This document shows positions 25,979-35,280 of a stretch of 64,000 bases of DNA, piece by piece; the first letter of the stretch is position 1, and the number at the start of each line of letters is the position of its first letter. The stretch covers positions 186,001 to 250,000 of the forward strand of contig NZ_SNUW01000005.1 of assembly GCF_004376845.1 (NCBI RefSeq). Direction: 5' to 3'. Both the position numbers and the translations under genes were made by a program. The DNA is from Psychromonas algarum (GTDB lineage Bacteria > Pseudomonadota > Gammaproteobacteria > Enterobacterales > Psychromonadaceae). The notes below the pieces were generated by a model that saw only the letters and a program-made list of their open reading frames with translations, made no database searches and had not been told where the DNA came from.

Positions 25979-27103
25979 TTAAACTGCGTAGGTTTTTGTT
26001 GACATAAGTGATTGACCCAGCGGTTTTATGGATAAATTTTCCACCGATGTGGTTTTTTCATTTCCTTCAATCAACTCTATTTCAGTTGTCTTGTTTGAAG
26101 CCCCCTTTTTATTATTTTTCGTTGATTCATTTGGCTCTTTTATCAACTTTGCATTTTCACTTTTAACTTGTGTGTTTTGCTCAAGCTCATTTAAAGTAAG
26201 ATCTGTATTAACTTCGACTACACCATGCTTATCTGCATGGTTTATCTCATTTAATTGAGCTGTTGAAGTTGCTGTCTGCGCTTCCTTTTTTGCTAGCTGT
26301 AATGCTTTTTCTTGTCGCTTCACTCGCGCTTCTATTTTTTCTTCACGCTTTTGAATCGTCATTGCTAATTTATCTAATTCAGGTTGGTACTGTTTTATCT
26401 GCACTCTTCTTAGTTGGTGGTTATAAGCTTGATGAATTTGGCTCGACGCCTCATATTCGCCTAAAGTGACCAAACTTAATTGCTCTGCATTCACGCCATG
26501 ATCAATTAAAAAGGTTGCAACATTTTGAGCACGTTTTTTAGCTAAGCTTAAATTGTAAGTTGCACGGCCCGATCTATCTGTATGACCAATAACCTGCCAT
26601 TTTTGATCGCTATTTTGTGCTTTTATTTGTTCCGCAACTTCAAGTAGTTGTATCTTATATTCTGGCGCTATCTTGGCTGATGAAAGTTTAAAAAGGACAT
26701 TATTGCTTTCTATTTTGTCTACACTAGATGCTGAACCGATTGCTTGTTCATTCACAGCAGCAAGTTTATGGCTCTCATGCTGTTCTGTGGTTTGCATCTG
26801 TGTATCGTCTACTACTGCATCATCTAATAGATTGTTTTCTGCAATAGCCGCAAGTTGCTGAGCATCGGTTGTTAATAAACTATCATCTTGTTTTTGAGTT
26901 AAGTAAGTAACATTTTCATTGGCAGTTTGTTGAGATGTTTCAACTAAAGTATATTCAGTTAATTGATCTGTATATTGTGATGCTGAACGTTCAGTTCGAT
27001 ATTCTTCTAATAAAACTAATCCGCCCGTGATTGCAGAAAGTACTACTACGCTAAGTACTGCTTTGTTAAAGTTTGATAATGATTTTTGTGTGTTTTTTTT
27101 CAT
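25979..27103 (-). CDS. pdsO: OmpA-family protein, PdsO-like (sortase-associated)
   Basis: 374 residues. One N-terminal membrane segment (KAVLSVVVLSAITGGLVLLEEY) is followed by a polar linker and an OmpA C-terminal domain at about 128-235 (FKLSSAKIAPEY, VIGHTDRSGRATYNLSLAKKRAQNV, LRRVQIKQY). That domain binds peptidoglycan in known relatives. A charged coiled-coil stretch (QKREEKIEARVKRQEKALQLAKKEA) and a low-complexity tail end the protein. It is divergent from a PdsR/PdsS-like pair, which is the reason for the PdsO name. The sortase and sortase target that normally accompany it are not in this window. Name moderately sure; domain call sure. Confidence 0.72.
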   Translation of the reverse strand: MKKNTQKSLSNFNKAVLSVVVLSAITGGLVLLEEYRTERSASQYTDQLTEYTLVETSQQTANENVTYLTQKQDDSLLTTDAQQLAAIAENNLLDDAVVDDTQMQTTEQHESHKLAAVNEQAIGSASSVDKIESNNVLFKLSSAKIAPEYKIQLLEVAEQIKAQNSDQKWQVIGHTDRSGRATYNLSLAKKRAQNVATFLIDHGVNAEQLSLVTLGEYEASSQIHQAYNHQLRRVQIKQYQPELDKLAMTIQKREEKIEARVKRQEKALQLAKKEAQTATSTAQLNEINHADKHGVVEVNTDLTLNELEQNTQVKSENAKLIKEPNESTKNNKKGASNKTTEIELIEGNEKTTSVENLSIKPLGQSLMSTKTYAV

Positions 27104-27352
27104 AATGTTTACCCCTTTAGAATAATAAGTGCAACTCAGTTGCTGTTTTAGTGTCTGTCGTTGTTGATGTCAGTATTAAAACAAATCTAAATGGCAAAAT
27201 TAGGGGCAGACAATGGCAAAGCAATGATCAATTATGTCCAAAAAATGGCAATTGCTTTATTTCATGTTTTTACACACATTCCAGGTAATAAATTTTGTAT
27301 ACTGCGTTTCTCCACAATACACATTGATTAATAAACAAGGATAGCCACCAGC

Positions 27353-28069
27353 ATGAAACGTATTGCTATAATTGAAGATGACCACGCTATTCGTGAAAAT
27401 TACATAGACTTAATGCAGCGCCATGGTTATCAAGTAAATGGTTATTCAACACGCGATGAAGCTTATCAAGCATTTTCTATTCGCTTACCTGATTTAGCTA
27501 TTATCGATGTCGGTTTAGGCAATGAATACGATGGCGGTTTTACTTTATGTCAGCAATTACGTCAGTTATCAGCCACCGTTCCTATTATATTTTTGACTGC
27601 TCGTGATAATGATATGGATAGTATTTCAGGTTTACGTTTAGGTGCCGATGACTATTTAAGTAAAGAAATTGGTTATGCACATTTAATGGTGCGTATTAGC
27701 GCCTTATTTAGAAGAGTTGAATTAAGCCAATCGATGGTAACTTCTGAATCAGCCGTTCTGCAACGAGGCGCATTAACGATTGATAATGACAAGATGCAAA
27801 TCAGTTGGGATGGACAGTTATTAGATATCACTATCACAGAGTTTTGGATCATTCATGCGTTAGCTAATAAAGCGAGTGTTGTAAGAAGTCGCCAACAGTT
27901 AATGAAAGATGCCAATATGGTGGTAGACGATAATACTATTACTTCACATATTAAGCGGATCCGAAAAAAGTTTTTACAAATTGATCCTGAATTTGATGAA
28001 ATTAAAGCTATTTATGGCATGGGATATCGTTGGGATATTACTGCAGATAAACCAGAGCTTAAATCATAA
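27353..28069 (+). CDS. pdsR: OmpR-family response regulator, PdsR-like
   Basis: 238 residues. The receiver domain has the acidic pair EDD at 8-10, the phospho-acceptor Asp52 (IIDVGLGN) and the TARD switch region. The expected Lys after GLRLGADDYLSK is present. A winged-helix output domain follows (ITEFWIIHALANK, TITSHIKRIRKKF, GMGYRW). The motif DVGLGNEYDGGF is characteristic, as I recall, of the proteobacterial dedicated sortase system regulator. Its stop overlaps the kinase start by one base, so the two are translationally coupled. Confidence 0.8.
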   Translation: MKRIAIIEDDHAIRENYIDLMQRHGYQVNGYSTRDEAYQAFSIRLPDLAIIDVGLGNEYDGGFTLCQQLRQLSATVPIIFLTARDNDMDSISGLRLGADDYLSKEIGYAHLMVRISALFRRVELSQSMVTSESAVLQRGALTIDNDKMQISWDGQLLDITITEFWIIHALANKASVVRSRQQLMKDANMVVDDNTITSHIKRIRKKFLQIDPEFDEIKAIYGMGYRWDITADKPELKS

Positions 28070-30267
28070 TGCAATTTAAATGGGGATTACGCAGTAAATT
28101 ACTGACACTAAGCAGCTTATTATTATTGCTACCTTGGTTTGCTTATCAATTCATTGTACAAATGGAAAACTTTTTACGTGAAGGACAACAACAAACATTA
28201 CTTGGTACAACCAGTGCTATCGCCATGACTTTACATGAAAGACCTTCATTGTTTAATGAAGATATTAGTTTTTTACCAGATGTAAAAAAAGGTCACGATT
28301 TATATGTTTACGATTTAGCCGACCCGATCACGCTTGATGCTAACAATGATGATTGGGGAAACATTAAAAACTTTAAAAATACCTACCCCAGTCATTTAAA
28401 TACAGACAATCACACAAATAGCGATAAAGTCTATTTTAATCAGTCCATTGGTAAGAAATCTGGTTACCTCTATGCTTATTTTGAAGTGTTTGATTCACAT
28501 CCGAGTAGGCGTAAAAGTGGTGATCAAAATATGACACATAACGATCATCTAATACTCGCCATGAGTGCCCCAACGGGTGAATTAGAACGCTATATAATTT
28601 CCGTTAGCAATGATGGCTGGTTTAATGCTTATCGCTATCCACAACACAGCATATATGCTAAAAATTTAACCCGAGAAAAGTCCATTCAAGGTATTTGGAA
28701 ATCAACTGAATACGGGTATAACATAGAGCTACGAATGCCTTTAACTTTATTAGGCAATAAATTAGGCTTTCAACTGAATACCGTTTCGGATCCTGACACG
28801 GGTAAAATAGATCAAACCATTGGCACATCCAATGTATTAGACATTGATAAATTAGGCAGTGTATTAATTCCCTCACCTGAAATAAAAAACATCTTATTAG
28901 CCATGAGCCATACTCGTTCAAGATTATGGGTTGTTGATAGACACCAACGAGTAATTGCAAAAGCCGGTGATATTCATCAAGCCACAGGTGTTTGGCCTGA
29001 AGAGCTAGCAACACAAACAAGCGCTTCTTTTTGGTCGAAAATAACAGCTAGCTTATTAACCCCTATCTACGATCTATTATTAGACAAAGCAGATAATAGT
29101 TTTATTGATGATATAAAAAACGATACGCAATTAAAAAATTCATTAGTTGAACAAGCGCTATTGGGAAAAGCAGTTACACAATGGCGACTCAGTGCAGATA
29201 AAAAAGTCTCTATTTTAAGTGCTGCTCACCCGATATTTATGACACCTAGTGGTCATGTTAAAAGCAATACAGATAACCAAGAAAATAAACAAATTGTAGG
29301 TGTTGTTATTGCAGAAGAAACAAATCACGGCATTTTGACGTTACGTAATCAAGCATTACAAAAAATGTTTAATGTATTACTCGCCGTGATATTAATGGCA
29401 GGCATATTATTATTTTTATTTATCTCCACCGTAGTAAGCCGTATACGAAAATTACGAGATCAAAGCGAGCAGATACTTGACCAACATGGACGTTTAAATG
29501 GTGAGTTTCACGCAAGTCCACAAAGTGATGAAATTGGAGATTTATCACGCAGCATGGCTGATATGGTAAAACGTTTAGGTCAATATCACCATTATGTTGA
29601 ACAGCTCTCTGCTCGTTTATCACATGAATTACGCACGCCAGTTGCGGTTGTTCGCTCTTCTTTAGAAAACTTAGCCTTGTTACCTGCAGATAATGAACAA
29701 CAAAAATATATACAACGCTCTCAGCAAGGTATTCAACGTCTTAATAAAATTCTAACAAGCATGAGTGAAGCAAGCCGTATTGAGCAAAGTTTGCAACAAG
29801 CTGAAAAAGAAAGTATTAATCTAAGTACTCTAATAAACAGTTGTTTACAGGGATATGAGATGATTTATCCAGATGCTCATTTTGATAAAAAAATCACCGA
29901 TGAGCAGTTGATGATAAATGCAGATCCCGACTTTTTAGTGCAGATGTTGGACAAGGTTATCCATAATGCGATTGAATTTTCTGTGCATGATAATGCAGTT
30001 AAAGTCTCCTTAATAAAACAACAACAGAGTGCTCAATTAAGTATTGAAAATATAGGCCCGTTACTTGTTAATGAAAACAGCCAAGACCTATTTCAATCTA
30101 TGGTCTCCATTAGACCCACTTCTCAGCAACATGATACTCATTTGGGGCTGGGTTTATACATTGCAAAAATGATTTGTGATCACCACCAAGCAACGTTATC
30201 AATTAGCAATAATAGTCACTTGACTGGGGTAACGGTTACTATTACCTTGCCTCTCATTAATCTTTAA
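28069..30267 (+). CDS. pdsS: Sensor histidine kinase, PdsS-like
   Basis: 732 residues. An N-terminal membrane segment (LLTLSSLLLLLPWFAYQFIV) and a second one near 435-460 enclose a large periplasmic sensor. The sensor contains a region like a family 9 carbohydrate-binding fold (ITLDANNDDWGN, YLYAYFEVFD, GYNIELRMPLTLLGNKLGFQ). A HAMP-like linker precedes the H-box LSHELRTPVAVVRSS, N-box DKVIHNAIEF and G-box LGLGLYIAKM, all intact. This architecture fits the dedicated sortase system kinase. The ligand is unknown; the sugar-binding-like fold invites a glycan or peptidoglycan signal (inference). Confidence 0.8.
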   Translation: MQFKWGLRSKLLTLSSLLLLLPWFAYQFIVQMENFLREGQQQTLLGTTSAIAMTLHERPSLFNEDISFLPDVKKGHDLYVYDLADPITLDANNDDWGNIKNFKNTYPSHLNTDNHTNSDKVYFNQSIGKKSGYLYAYFEVFDSHPSRRKSGDQNMTHNDHLILAMSAPTGELERYIISVSNDGWFNAYRYPQHSIYAKNLTREKSIQGIWKSTEYGYNIELRMPLTLLGNKLGFQLNTVSDPDTGKIDQTIGTSNVLDIDKLGSVLIPSPEIKNILLAMSHTRSRLWVVDRHQRVIAKAGDIHQATGVWPEELATQTSASFWSKITASLLTPIYDLLLDKADNSFIDDIKNDTQLKNSLVEQALLGKAVTQWRLSADKKVSILSAAHPIFMTPSGHVKSNTDNQENKQIVGVVIAEETNHGILTLRNQALQKMFNVLLAVILMAGILLFLFISTVVSRIRKLRDQSEQILDQHGRLNGEFHASPQSDEIGDLSRSMADMVKRLGQYHHYVEQLSARLSHELRTPVAVVRSSLENLALLPADNEQQKYIQRSQQGIQRLNKILTSMSEASRIEQSLQQAEKESINLSTLINSCLQGYEMIYPDAHFDKKITDEQLMINADPDFLVQMLDKVIHNAIEFSVHDNAVKVSLIKQQQSAQLSIENIGPLLVNENSQDLFQSMVSIRPTSQQHDTHLGLGLYIAKMICDHHQATLSISNNSHLTGVTVTITLPLINL

Positions 30268-30291
30268 CCATATTCAAAGGCTGGAAATTTC

Positions 30292-31242
30292 ATGCGCGTA
30301 TTTGCTACTTCAGAAAAAGCAGAATTTGCTCTACAACAACTGACACAAGTTCAGCATCATTTTGTAACTGCTTTAGCACAACTCTCTACCGGTACTCATT
30401 TCAAATCCGTATCATGGTTACGAGATAACGGGAAACACGGTGGAGGTGAACGTTTTCAAGCAAGTGATAATATGGTATTTAATCGAGCATCTGTGAATGT
30501 GTCACAAATACACTTTGAAGATGATCCTGATAAAAACTTTTTATCTGCAACAGCCTTATCCACCATTATTCATCCTCAACATCCACTAGCACCGTCAATA
30601 CATATTCATGTTAGTTGGACTGAATTAAAAAATGGACAACAATATTGGCGTTTAATGGCAGATTTAAACCCAGCGATTGAAGATAAAGCCGATACTTTGT
30701 TATTTAATACCATGCTGCAACAAGCAACGGGAGAATATTTTGAAAGTGGTATTCAACAAGGTAATCAATATTTTTATATTCCTGCATTAGAAAAATATCG
30801 AGGTATCAGTCATTTCTATTTAGAAGGTTTTACTGGAGATGAAAATACACCAAAGCACTTTGCTATCGATTTTGCTCAACAAGCGATTAACTGTTACATC
30901 AGCATATTAAACGATAAATTTAGTCGCTTAGCCCCACCTTCTGATGAGGAGTTACAGCAACAACTCGACTATCACACACTTTATTTTTACCAAGTATTAA
31001 CCCTTGATAAAGGAACTACAGCCGGGTTGTTAATACATAACCAAAATGATGTAGGGACATTAGGTTCATTACCCGCTTATATTAATCGAGCTTTATTAGC
31101 GAGCTGGATAACATCATCATTACCCGCACAACAACCTCTTGTTAAAGTATTAGTTGAATTATTGCCCGAGCAGAAAAGTGTGCATATTACCCCTGAGATA
31201 AAAACAAATATTGCAAATGCTATTCGCCAGCATTATTTATAA
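30292..31242 (+). CDS. Coproporphyrinogen III oxidase-like protein (HemF family, divergent)
   Basis: 316 residues. HemF-type elements are recognisable: GGGERF, MVFNRASVNVSQIHFED, and IHPQHPLAPSIHIHVSWTE in the place of the family HPxNPxxPTxHxN. The aerobic enzyme decarboxylates coproporphyrinogen III to protoporphyrinogen IX. Several residues around the conserved His depart from the E. coli form, so activity is not assured. It starts 25 bases after the kinase gene and may be co-transcribed with it, an unexpected pairing. Confidence 0.72.
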   Translation: MRVFATSEKAEFALQQLTQVQHHFVTALAQLSTGTHFKSVSWLRDNGKHGGGERFQASDNMVFNRASVNVSQIHFEDDPDKNFLSATALSTIIHPQHPLAPSIHIHVSWTELKNGQQYWRLMADLNPAIEDKADTLLFNTMLQQATGEYFESGIQQGNQYFYIPALEKYRGISHFYLEGFTGDENTPKHFAIDFAQQAINCYISILNDKFSRLAPPSDEELQQQLDYHTLYFYQVLTLDKGTTAGLLIHNQNDVGTLGSLPAYINRALLASWITSSLPAQQPLVKVLVELLPEQKSVHITPEIKTNIANAIRQHYL

Positions 31243-31266
31243 GAGCTGCTGATTTCCTATAGCATT

Positions 31267-31323
31267 TTGGCTATCAAGCAAATATGCATGAAAAATGTTT
31301 CATTGTATTTATTTGATAGCCAA
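31267..31323. terminator. Long hairpin after the coproporphyrinogen oxidase gene
   Basis: TTGGCTATCAAGCAAAT pairs with ATTTATTTGATAGCCAA (one mismatch) around a 23-base loop. No clear T-tract follows, so termination or mRNA stabilisation are both possible. Confidence 0.5.
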
Positions 31324-31471
31324 GCAGTTTCAACTACTGCTTTACTTCACCTTTCTATACTTCTAAAATCATTGCTCTTTATATCAAACGTAATAATTAT
31401 GTCAGTTTGTGTTATGCGGAATAAGCACAAATTTAATAATGTATTTAATTATATAGATATCTTTGATATTA

Positions 31472-31477
31472 CCCCCC
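31472..31477 (+). promoter_or_regulatory. C-tract in the pyrC leader, possible start-site control
   Basis: Six C residues follow a -10-like GATATT (31465-31470). They stand about 25 bases before the pyrC ATG. In enteric bacteria pyrC is controlled by nucleotide-dependent choice of start site in a C/G run. Similarity of layout is seen; the mechanism here is inference. Confidence 0.3.
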
Positions 31478-31499
31478 TTTTTATTATGCGGAGCACTTT

Positions 31500-32531
31500 A
31501 TGAGCAGCAAATTAACGATCACTCGTCCAGACGATTGGCATGTACATTTACGCGATGGTGAAGTATTAAAAGATACCGTACGTGATACCAGTCGTTATAT
31601 GGGTAGAGCTATTATTATGCCAAATCTTGTGCCACCAGTAATGACAACTGACAGCGCATTAGCTTATCGTGAACGTATTTTGGCAGCACAGCCAAAAGCG
31701 ACATTTACTCCTCTTATGGTTATTTACTTAACAGATAAAACAACAGCAGAAGAGATCAAAAAAGCGAAAGCCTCTGGGCATGTATATGCTGCAAAACTTT
31801 ATCCTGCAGGCGCAACAACAAACTCTGATTCAGGTGTGACTGATTTTAAAAATATCAAAGGTGCACTACAAGCAATGCAAGAAGTAAATATGCCTCTGCT
31901 AGTACATGGTGAAGTCACAACTCATGATGTCGATATTTTTGACCGTGAAGCAGTTTTTCTGAAAGAAGTATTAAGCCCAATTGTAGAGGCCTATCCAAAC
32001 TTAAAAATAGTACTTGAACATATCACTACCGCTAATGCCGTAGAGTTTGTTAATCAAGCAAGTGCTAATGTTGCTGCAACAATCACTGCACATCATTTAA
32101 TGTTTAACCGTAATCATATGTTAGTTGGTGGTATTAAACCGCACTTTTATTGCTTACCTATTTTAAAGCGTAATACACATCAGTCAGCATTAGTTAAAGC
32201 AGCAACTAGTGGCAGTAAAAAATTCTTTTTAGGAACGGATTCTGCGCCACATGCTATTGGTGCAAAAGAGTCAGCATGTGGTTGTGCAGGCTCATACACT
32301 GCTTTTGCAGCCTTAGAGTTATACGCAGAAGTATTTGAAGCAGAAAATGCTTTAGATAAATTAGAAGCATTTACTAGTTTTAATGGTCCTGATTTTTATG
32401 GGCTACCGCGTAATGAAGATACCGTTACAATAGAAAAAACATCATGGCCTGTTCCTGCAACGTTAACCTTTGGTAATGATGTTGTTGTGCCGATTAAAGC
32501 AAATGAAAGCATCACTTGGAAAATAGTGTAA
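31500..32531 (+). CDS. pyrC: Dihydroorotase
   Basis: 343 residues, class II dihydroorotase. It closes carbamoyl-aspartate to dihydroorotate in pyrimidine synthesis, in the cytoplasm. The two metal-binding His are in WHVHLRDGE. The carbamylated Lys lies in [18 protein letters not shown]. Further metal ligands are in LLVHGEV and LEHITT, and the final Asp in FLGTDSAPH. Length matches E. coli PyrC. The gene has its own promoter region and is followed by the 41-bp repeat array. Confidence 0.95.
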   Translation: MSSKLTITRPDDWHVHLRDGEVLKDTVRDTSRYMGRAIIMPNLVPPVMTTDSALAYRERILAAQPKATFTPLMVIYLTDKTTAEEIKKAKASGHVYAAKLYPAGATTNSDSGVTDFKNIKGALQAMQEVNMPLLVHGEVTTHDVDIFDREAVFLKEVLSPIVEAYPNLKIVLEHITTANAVEFVNQASANVAATITAHHLMFNRNHMLVGGIKPHFYCLPILKRNTHQSALVKAATSGSKKFFLGTDSAPHAIGAKESACGCAGSYTAFAALELYAEVFEAENALDKLEAFTSFNGPDFYGLPRNEDTVTIEKTSWPVPATLTFGNDVVVPIKANESITWKIV

Positions 32532-32562
32532 GCTTATAATATATTTAGGGGTTATATTTTTT

Positions 32563-33004
32563 AAGGTGGTTTAAAAGCCACGCCCCTAACATCAAAATTG
32601 CTACTAGGTAGCTTAAAAAGCTACGCCCCTACATCAAGATTGCTATTAGGTAGCTTAAAAGCTACGCCCCTACATCAAGATTGCTACTAGGTAGCTTAAA
32701 AGCTACGTCCCTACATCAAGATTGCTATTAGGTAGCTTAAAAGCTACGCCCCTACATCAAGATTGCTATTAGGTAACTTAAAAGCTACGTCCCTACATCA
32801 AGATTGCTATTAGGTAGCTTAAAAGCTACGCCCCTACATCAAGATTGCTACTAGGTAGCTTAAAAGCTACGTCCCTACATCAAGATTGCTATTAGGTACC
32901 TTAAAAGCTACGCCCCTACATCAAGATTGCTACTAGGTACCTTAAAAGCTGCGCCCTACATTAAGATTCGTATTAGGTAGCTTCAAAGCCACGCACCTAG
33001 ATCA
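32563..33004. repeat. Tandem array of about eleven 41-bp palindromic units
   Basis: A unit of the form CTATTAGGTAGCTTAAAAGCTACGCCCCTACATCAAGATTG repeats head to tail in the gap between convergent pyrC and the HlyD-like gene. Each unit holds the inverted repeat GTAGCTT-AA-AAGCTAC. Outer units carry the variants GTGGTTT...AAAGCCAC and TAGCTTC...AAGCCAC. Alternate units differ mainly at CTACT/CTATT and CGCC/CGTC, suggesting duplication of pairs. There are no unique spacers, so this is not CRISPR. Related single copies occur at 40930 and 41041. Confidence 0.85.
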
Positions 33005-33005
33005 A

Positions 33006-33031
33006 AAAAGGCGAATGAAAATTCGCCTTTT
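33006..33031 (-). terminator. Terminator of the YibH/YibI-like operon
   Basis: AAAAGGCGAAT pairs with ATTCGCCTTTT; on the minus strand a T-run follows. The near-symmetrical ends could also stop pyrC transcripts. Confidence 0.8.
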
Positions 33032-33069
33032 AAAAGTTACGGCTAATATTTAGCCTTAATACTTCTTCA

Positions 33070-34029
33070 TTAATGGAATGGGAAGAAGTAAGACATCCAT
33101 GAAGACATACGTAATAAGACTCTACGCATTATGGCTACATGATGGAACGAATCTGAATAAATAGCTGTTTGACCATAAGCACCACCCGGTAATAAATCTC
33201 GATACTCATCAAAACGAGGATCATCAATTTCAATCACAACAGGTACTCGACCCGGCATATCGATCGCATTAAAATTAATCAGTCTTCCTGAGGCTTGCAC
33301 TTCACCTTCTGCTAAAACTGGTAATACTTGTACCACTTTACCCGTAAACACTTTACCTGGGATGCCATCAAAAGCCATTTCAGCTTCAAAACCCGCTTTT
33401 AAACGTAAAGTACTGTTTTGACGATACCAACCGACATATCTAAATGAATCTTCTTGTACAAACACCATGGCAGGACGTAACGGCATAGGTACAACATACA
33501 AACCAGGAAATACCATCATTTGAGTAACATAACCATCTGTTTGTGCTCGAACAACGGTATTGTCTAAGTTGTATTTAGCACCCTCTAATTGTGCTTTTAA
33601 GTTATTCACTAACGAGGTTTGCGTATCAACACTTTCTTGACTACCTAATCTTTTACGTCTTAGCTCTCTTGCGCGTTGTAAATCCTTTTCAGCTTTGATT
33701 AATTGAGCTGATAATGCATCAACTTGAGATTGAAAAGGAACGGGATCAATAGTAAATAATACGTCGCCTTTTTTCATCGGTGTATTTGCTTTAGCTTCTA
33801 CTGATACCACTGTGCCACGAACAGAAGGCATAATAGGTGTCGTGATAAAATATTCGCGGCTTGCTTCTGAATAAGGATGGTTATAATTCATCAACATAAT
33901 CAGGGTACCAATTAATGCAATGCCCCCTAATACAGCAGTTGGAACAGTCCATTTATTCAGTGGTATTTTAAATACTTTAAAAATAACCAGACAAACAGCG
34001 GAATAGGTTAAAACCAATAATAGATCCAT
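33070..34029 (-). CDS. HlyD-family membrane fusion protein (YibH/YiaV-like)
   Basis: 319 residues. Two N-terminal membrane segments are followed by a biotinyl/lipoyl-like half (VRGTVVSVEAKANTPMKKGDVLFTIDPVPF), a coiled-coil hairpin (about 100-160, rich in Leu, Arg and Gln) and the returning half (VVRAQTDGYVTQMMVFPGLYV). This is the periplasmic adaptor fold used with efflux pumps. No transporter gene is next to it; instead it follows a DUF3302 gene, the arrangement seen for E. coli yibH/yibI and yiaV/yiaW. The start overlaps the preceding stop as TAATG. The substrate is unknown. Confidence 0.83.
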   Translation of the reverse strand: MDLLLVLTYSAVCLVIFKVFKIPLNKWTVPTAVLGGIALIGTLIMLMNYNHPYSEASREYFITTPIMPSVRGTVVSVEAKANTPMKKGDVLFTIDPVPFQSQVDALSAQLIKAEKDLQRARELRRKRLGSQESVDTQTSLVNNLKAQLEGAKYNLDNTVVRAQTDGYVTQMMVFPGLYVVPMPLRPAMVFVQEDSFRYVGWYRQNSTLRLKAGFEAEMAFDGIPGKVFTGKVVQVLPVLAEGEVQASGRLINFNAIDMPGRVPVVIEIDDPRFDEYRDLLPGGAYGQTAIYSDSFHHVAIMRRVLLRMSSWMSYFFPFH

Positions 34030-34448
34030 TATTTATCTCCTTGCTGTTCAGCAATAATCGACTCACCTGAAGGCTCAATTGTCTCGCTTGAAGTATATTC
34101 TTTAGTTGTTATAACGGCTTGTTGCTGTTTTAAAGCAGCTTCTAATGCTTCAACACGGTTTTGCAATTTAATTAATTGCATGCTGTTATCATTATTATTT
34201 TCTTGTGCTTGTTTATCAGAAAAGCCCCAGCCTCTATCTTCTCGATATAACGTCGCCCAGATCCATAAAAATGGCCAAAGTACGTGCAGTGTTAAAAGGC
34301 TGATCCAACCCGCGGTATGAATTGCATCTTGTTGGGGGTGATTACGTTTTCTAGCAATATCGTAGGGAATATCATGGATCATGATAATACCGTAGAAAAG
34401 TGTTATTGCTGCGAAGATTAATATTCCTAAGGCTATGGTTTCAAGCAT
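34029..34448 (-). CDS. DUF3302 inner-membrane protein (YibI/YiaW-like)
   Basis: About 139 residues with two membrane segments (TIALGILIFAAITLFYGIIM and a Trp-rich one around HVLWPFLWIWATLY). The conserved IPYDIARKRNHPQ and YREDRGWGF motifs define DUF3302. A C-terminal tail of coiled-coil type follows (LQNRVEALEAALKQQQ). The ORF extends five codons further up, but the ATG at 34448 has AAAGGA before it. It is translationally linked to the HlyD-like gene and probably works with it. Confidence 0.83.
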   Translation of the reverse strand: MLETIALGILIFAAITLFYGIIMIHDIPYDIARKRNHPQQDAIHTAGWISLLTLHVLWPFLWIWATLYREDRGWGFSDKQAQENNNDNSMQLIKLQNRVEALEAALKQQQAVITTKEYTSSETIEPSGESIIAEQQGDK

Positions 34449-34566
34449 AATGATTCCTTTCATTTAAAATTAATTTATTATCACAGAAATAAAAAATCCC
34501 ACAAAGAGATTTACTTTAAATTTGCAAAGTAATCACAAAATGGGATTAATAAGGTTGTTTATTAAC

Positions 34567-35166
34567 CTATTTATCTTCAAATAAAGGCATTTTTTTAAGG
34601 AAAGTTGTCAATAAGACAATACGTGTACCATTAACTCGTCCTTCAATATGCTCAGGATTATCTGTTAACGAGATATTACGTACAGGTGTTCCACGTTTAG
34701 CAGTGAAGTTAGCGCCTTTTACTTCTAAATCTTTAATCAAGGTAACATTATCACCAGCGACTAAGATTGCACCATTTGAGTCACGAGTTGGAGCAACAGC
34801 TTCAATCTCATCAGCAGCAACGCCATAGTCAGCCCATGCTTTTTGCTCGTCTTCCATATACATCATGTCTAACAAGTCTTGCGCCCAACCTTCACCTGAT
34901 TTACTCAAACGAGTTAATAAACGAAAAGCGGTAACTTGTACTGCTGGCACTTGACTCCACATACTGTCATTCAGACAACGCCAATGGTTGTTATCCATTT
35001 CACTGTTTTTTTCAATTTGTGACAAACAAGTAGCACAAACTAATACAGATTTATCAGAGTTAGGCTCTTTAACAGGTGGAACTTCAAAAATAGAAAGTGC
35101 ATCTGTTGATGAACATAATTCACAGCATCCATTACTGCGTTCTGTTAAAGCGGCATTGATTGGCAT
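34567..35166 (-). CDS. PhnA/YjdM-type zinc-ribbon protein
   Basis: 199 residues. The N-terminal zinc ribbon has CCELC and CATC pairs (residues about 14-18 and 43-46). The C-terminal domain carries DSNGAILVAGDNVTLIKDLEVKG, typical of the PhnA/YjdM family. Despite the old name 'alkylphosphonate uptake protein', the E. coli homologue has no proven phosphonate role. AAGG lies eight bases before the ATG. Monocistronic in this window. Confidence 0.85.
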   Translation of the reverse strand: MPINAALTERSNGCCELCSSTDALSIFEVPPVKEPNSDKSVLVCATCLSQIEKNSEMDNNHWRCLNDSMWSQVPAVQVTAFRLLTRLSKSGEGWAQDLLDMMYMEDEQKAWADYGVAADEIEAVAPTRDSNGAILVAGDNVTLIKDLEVKGANFTAKRGTPVRNISLTDNPEHIEGRVNGTRIVLLTTFLKKMPLFEDK

Positions 35167-35280
35167 AGTAAGACCTTAATTTTTATGAGTTTAATTTTGG
35201 GCGCTATTATGCCCCCTTTTGTGTACAAAAAAAACTACCTAGCCCTTTTTATATTAATCATGGTAGTGAGTTAATAATAG

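Noticed and set aside
31267-31503. 78-residue frame upstream of pyrC
   Set aside because: It spans the hairpin and the pyrC promoter, has no ribosome binding site and no conserved pattern.
32563-33004. Possible CRISPR array
   Set aside because: All 41 bases repeat; there are no unique spacers and no cas genes. It is a tandem repeat.
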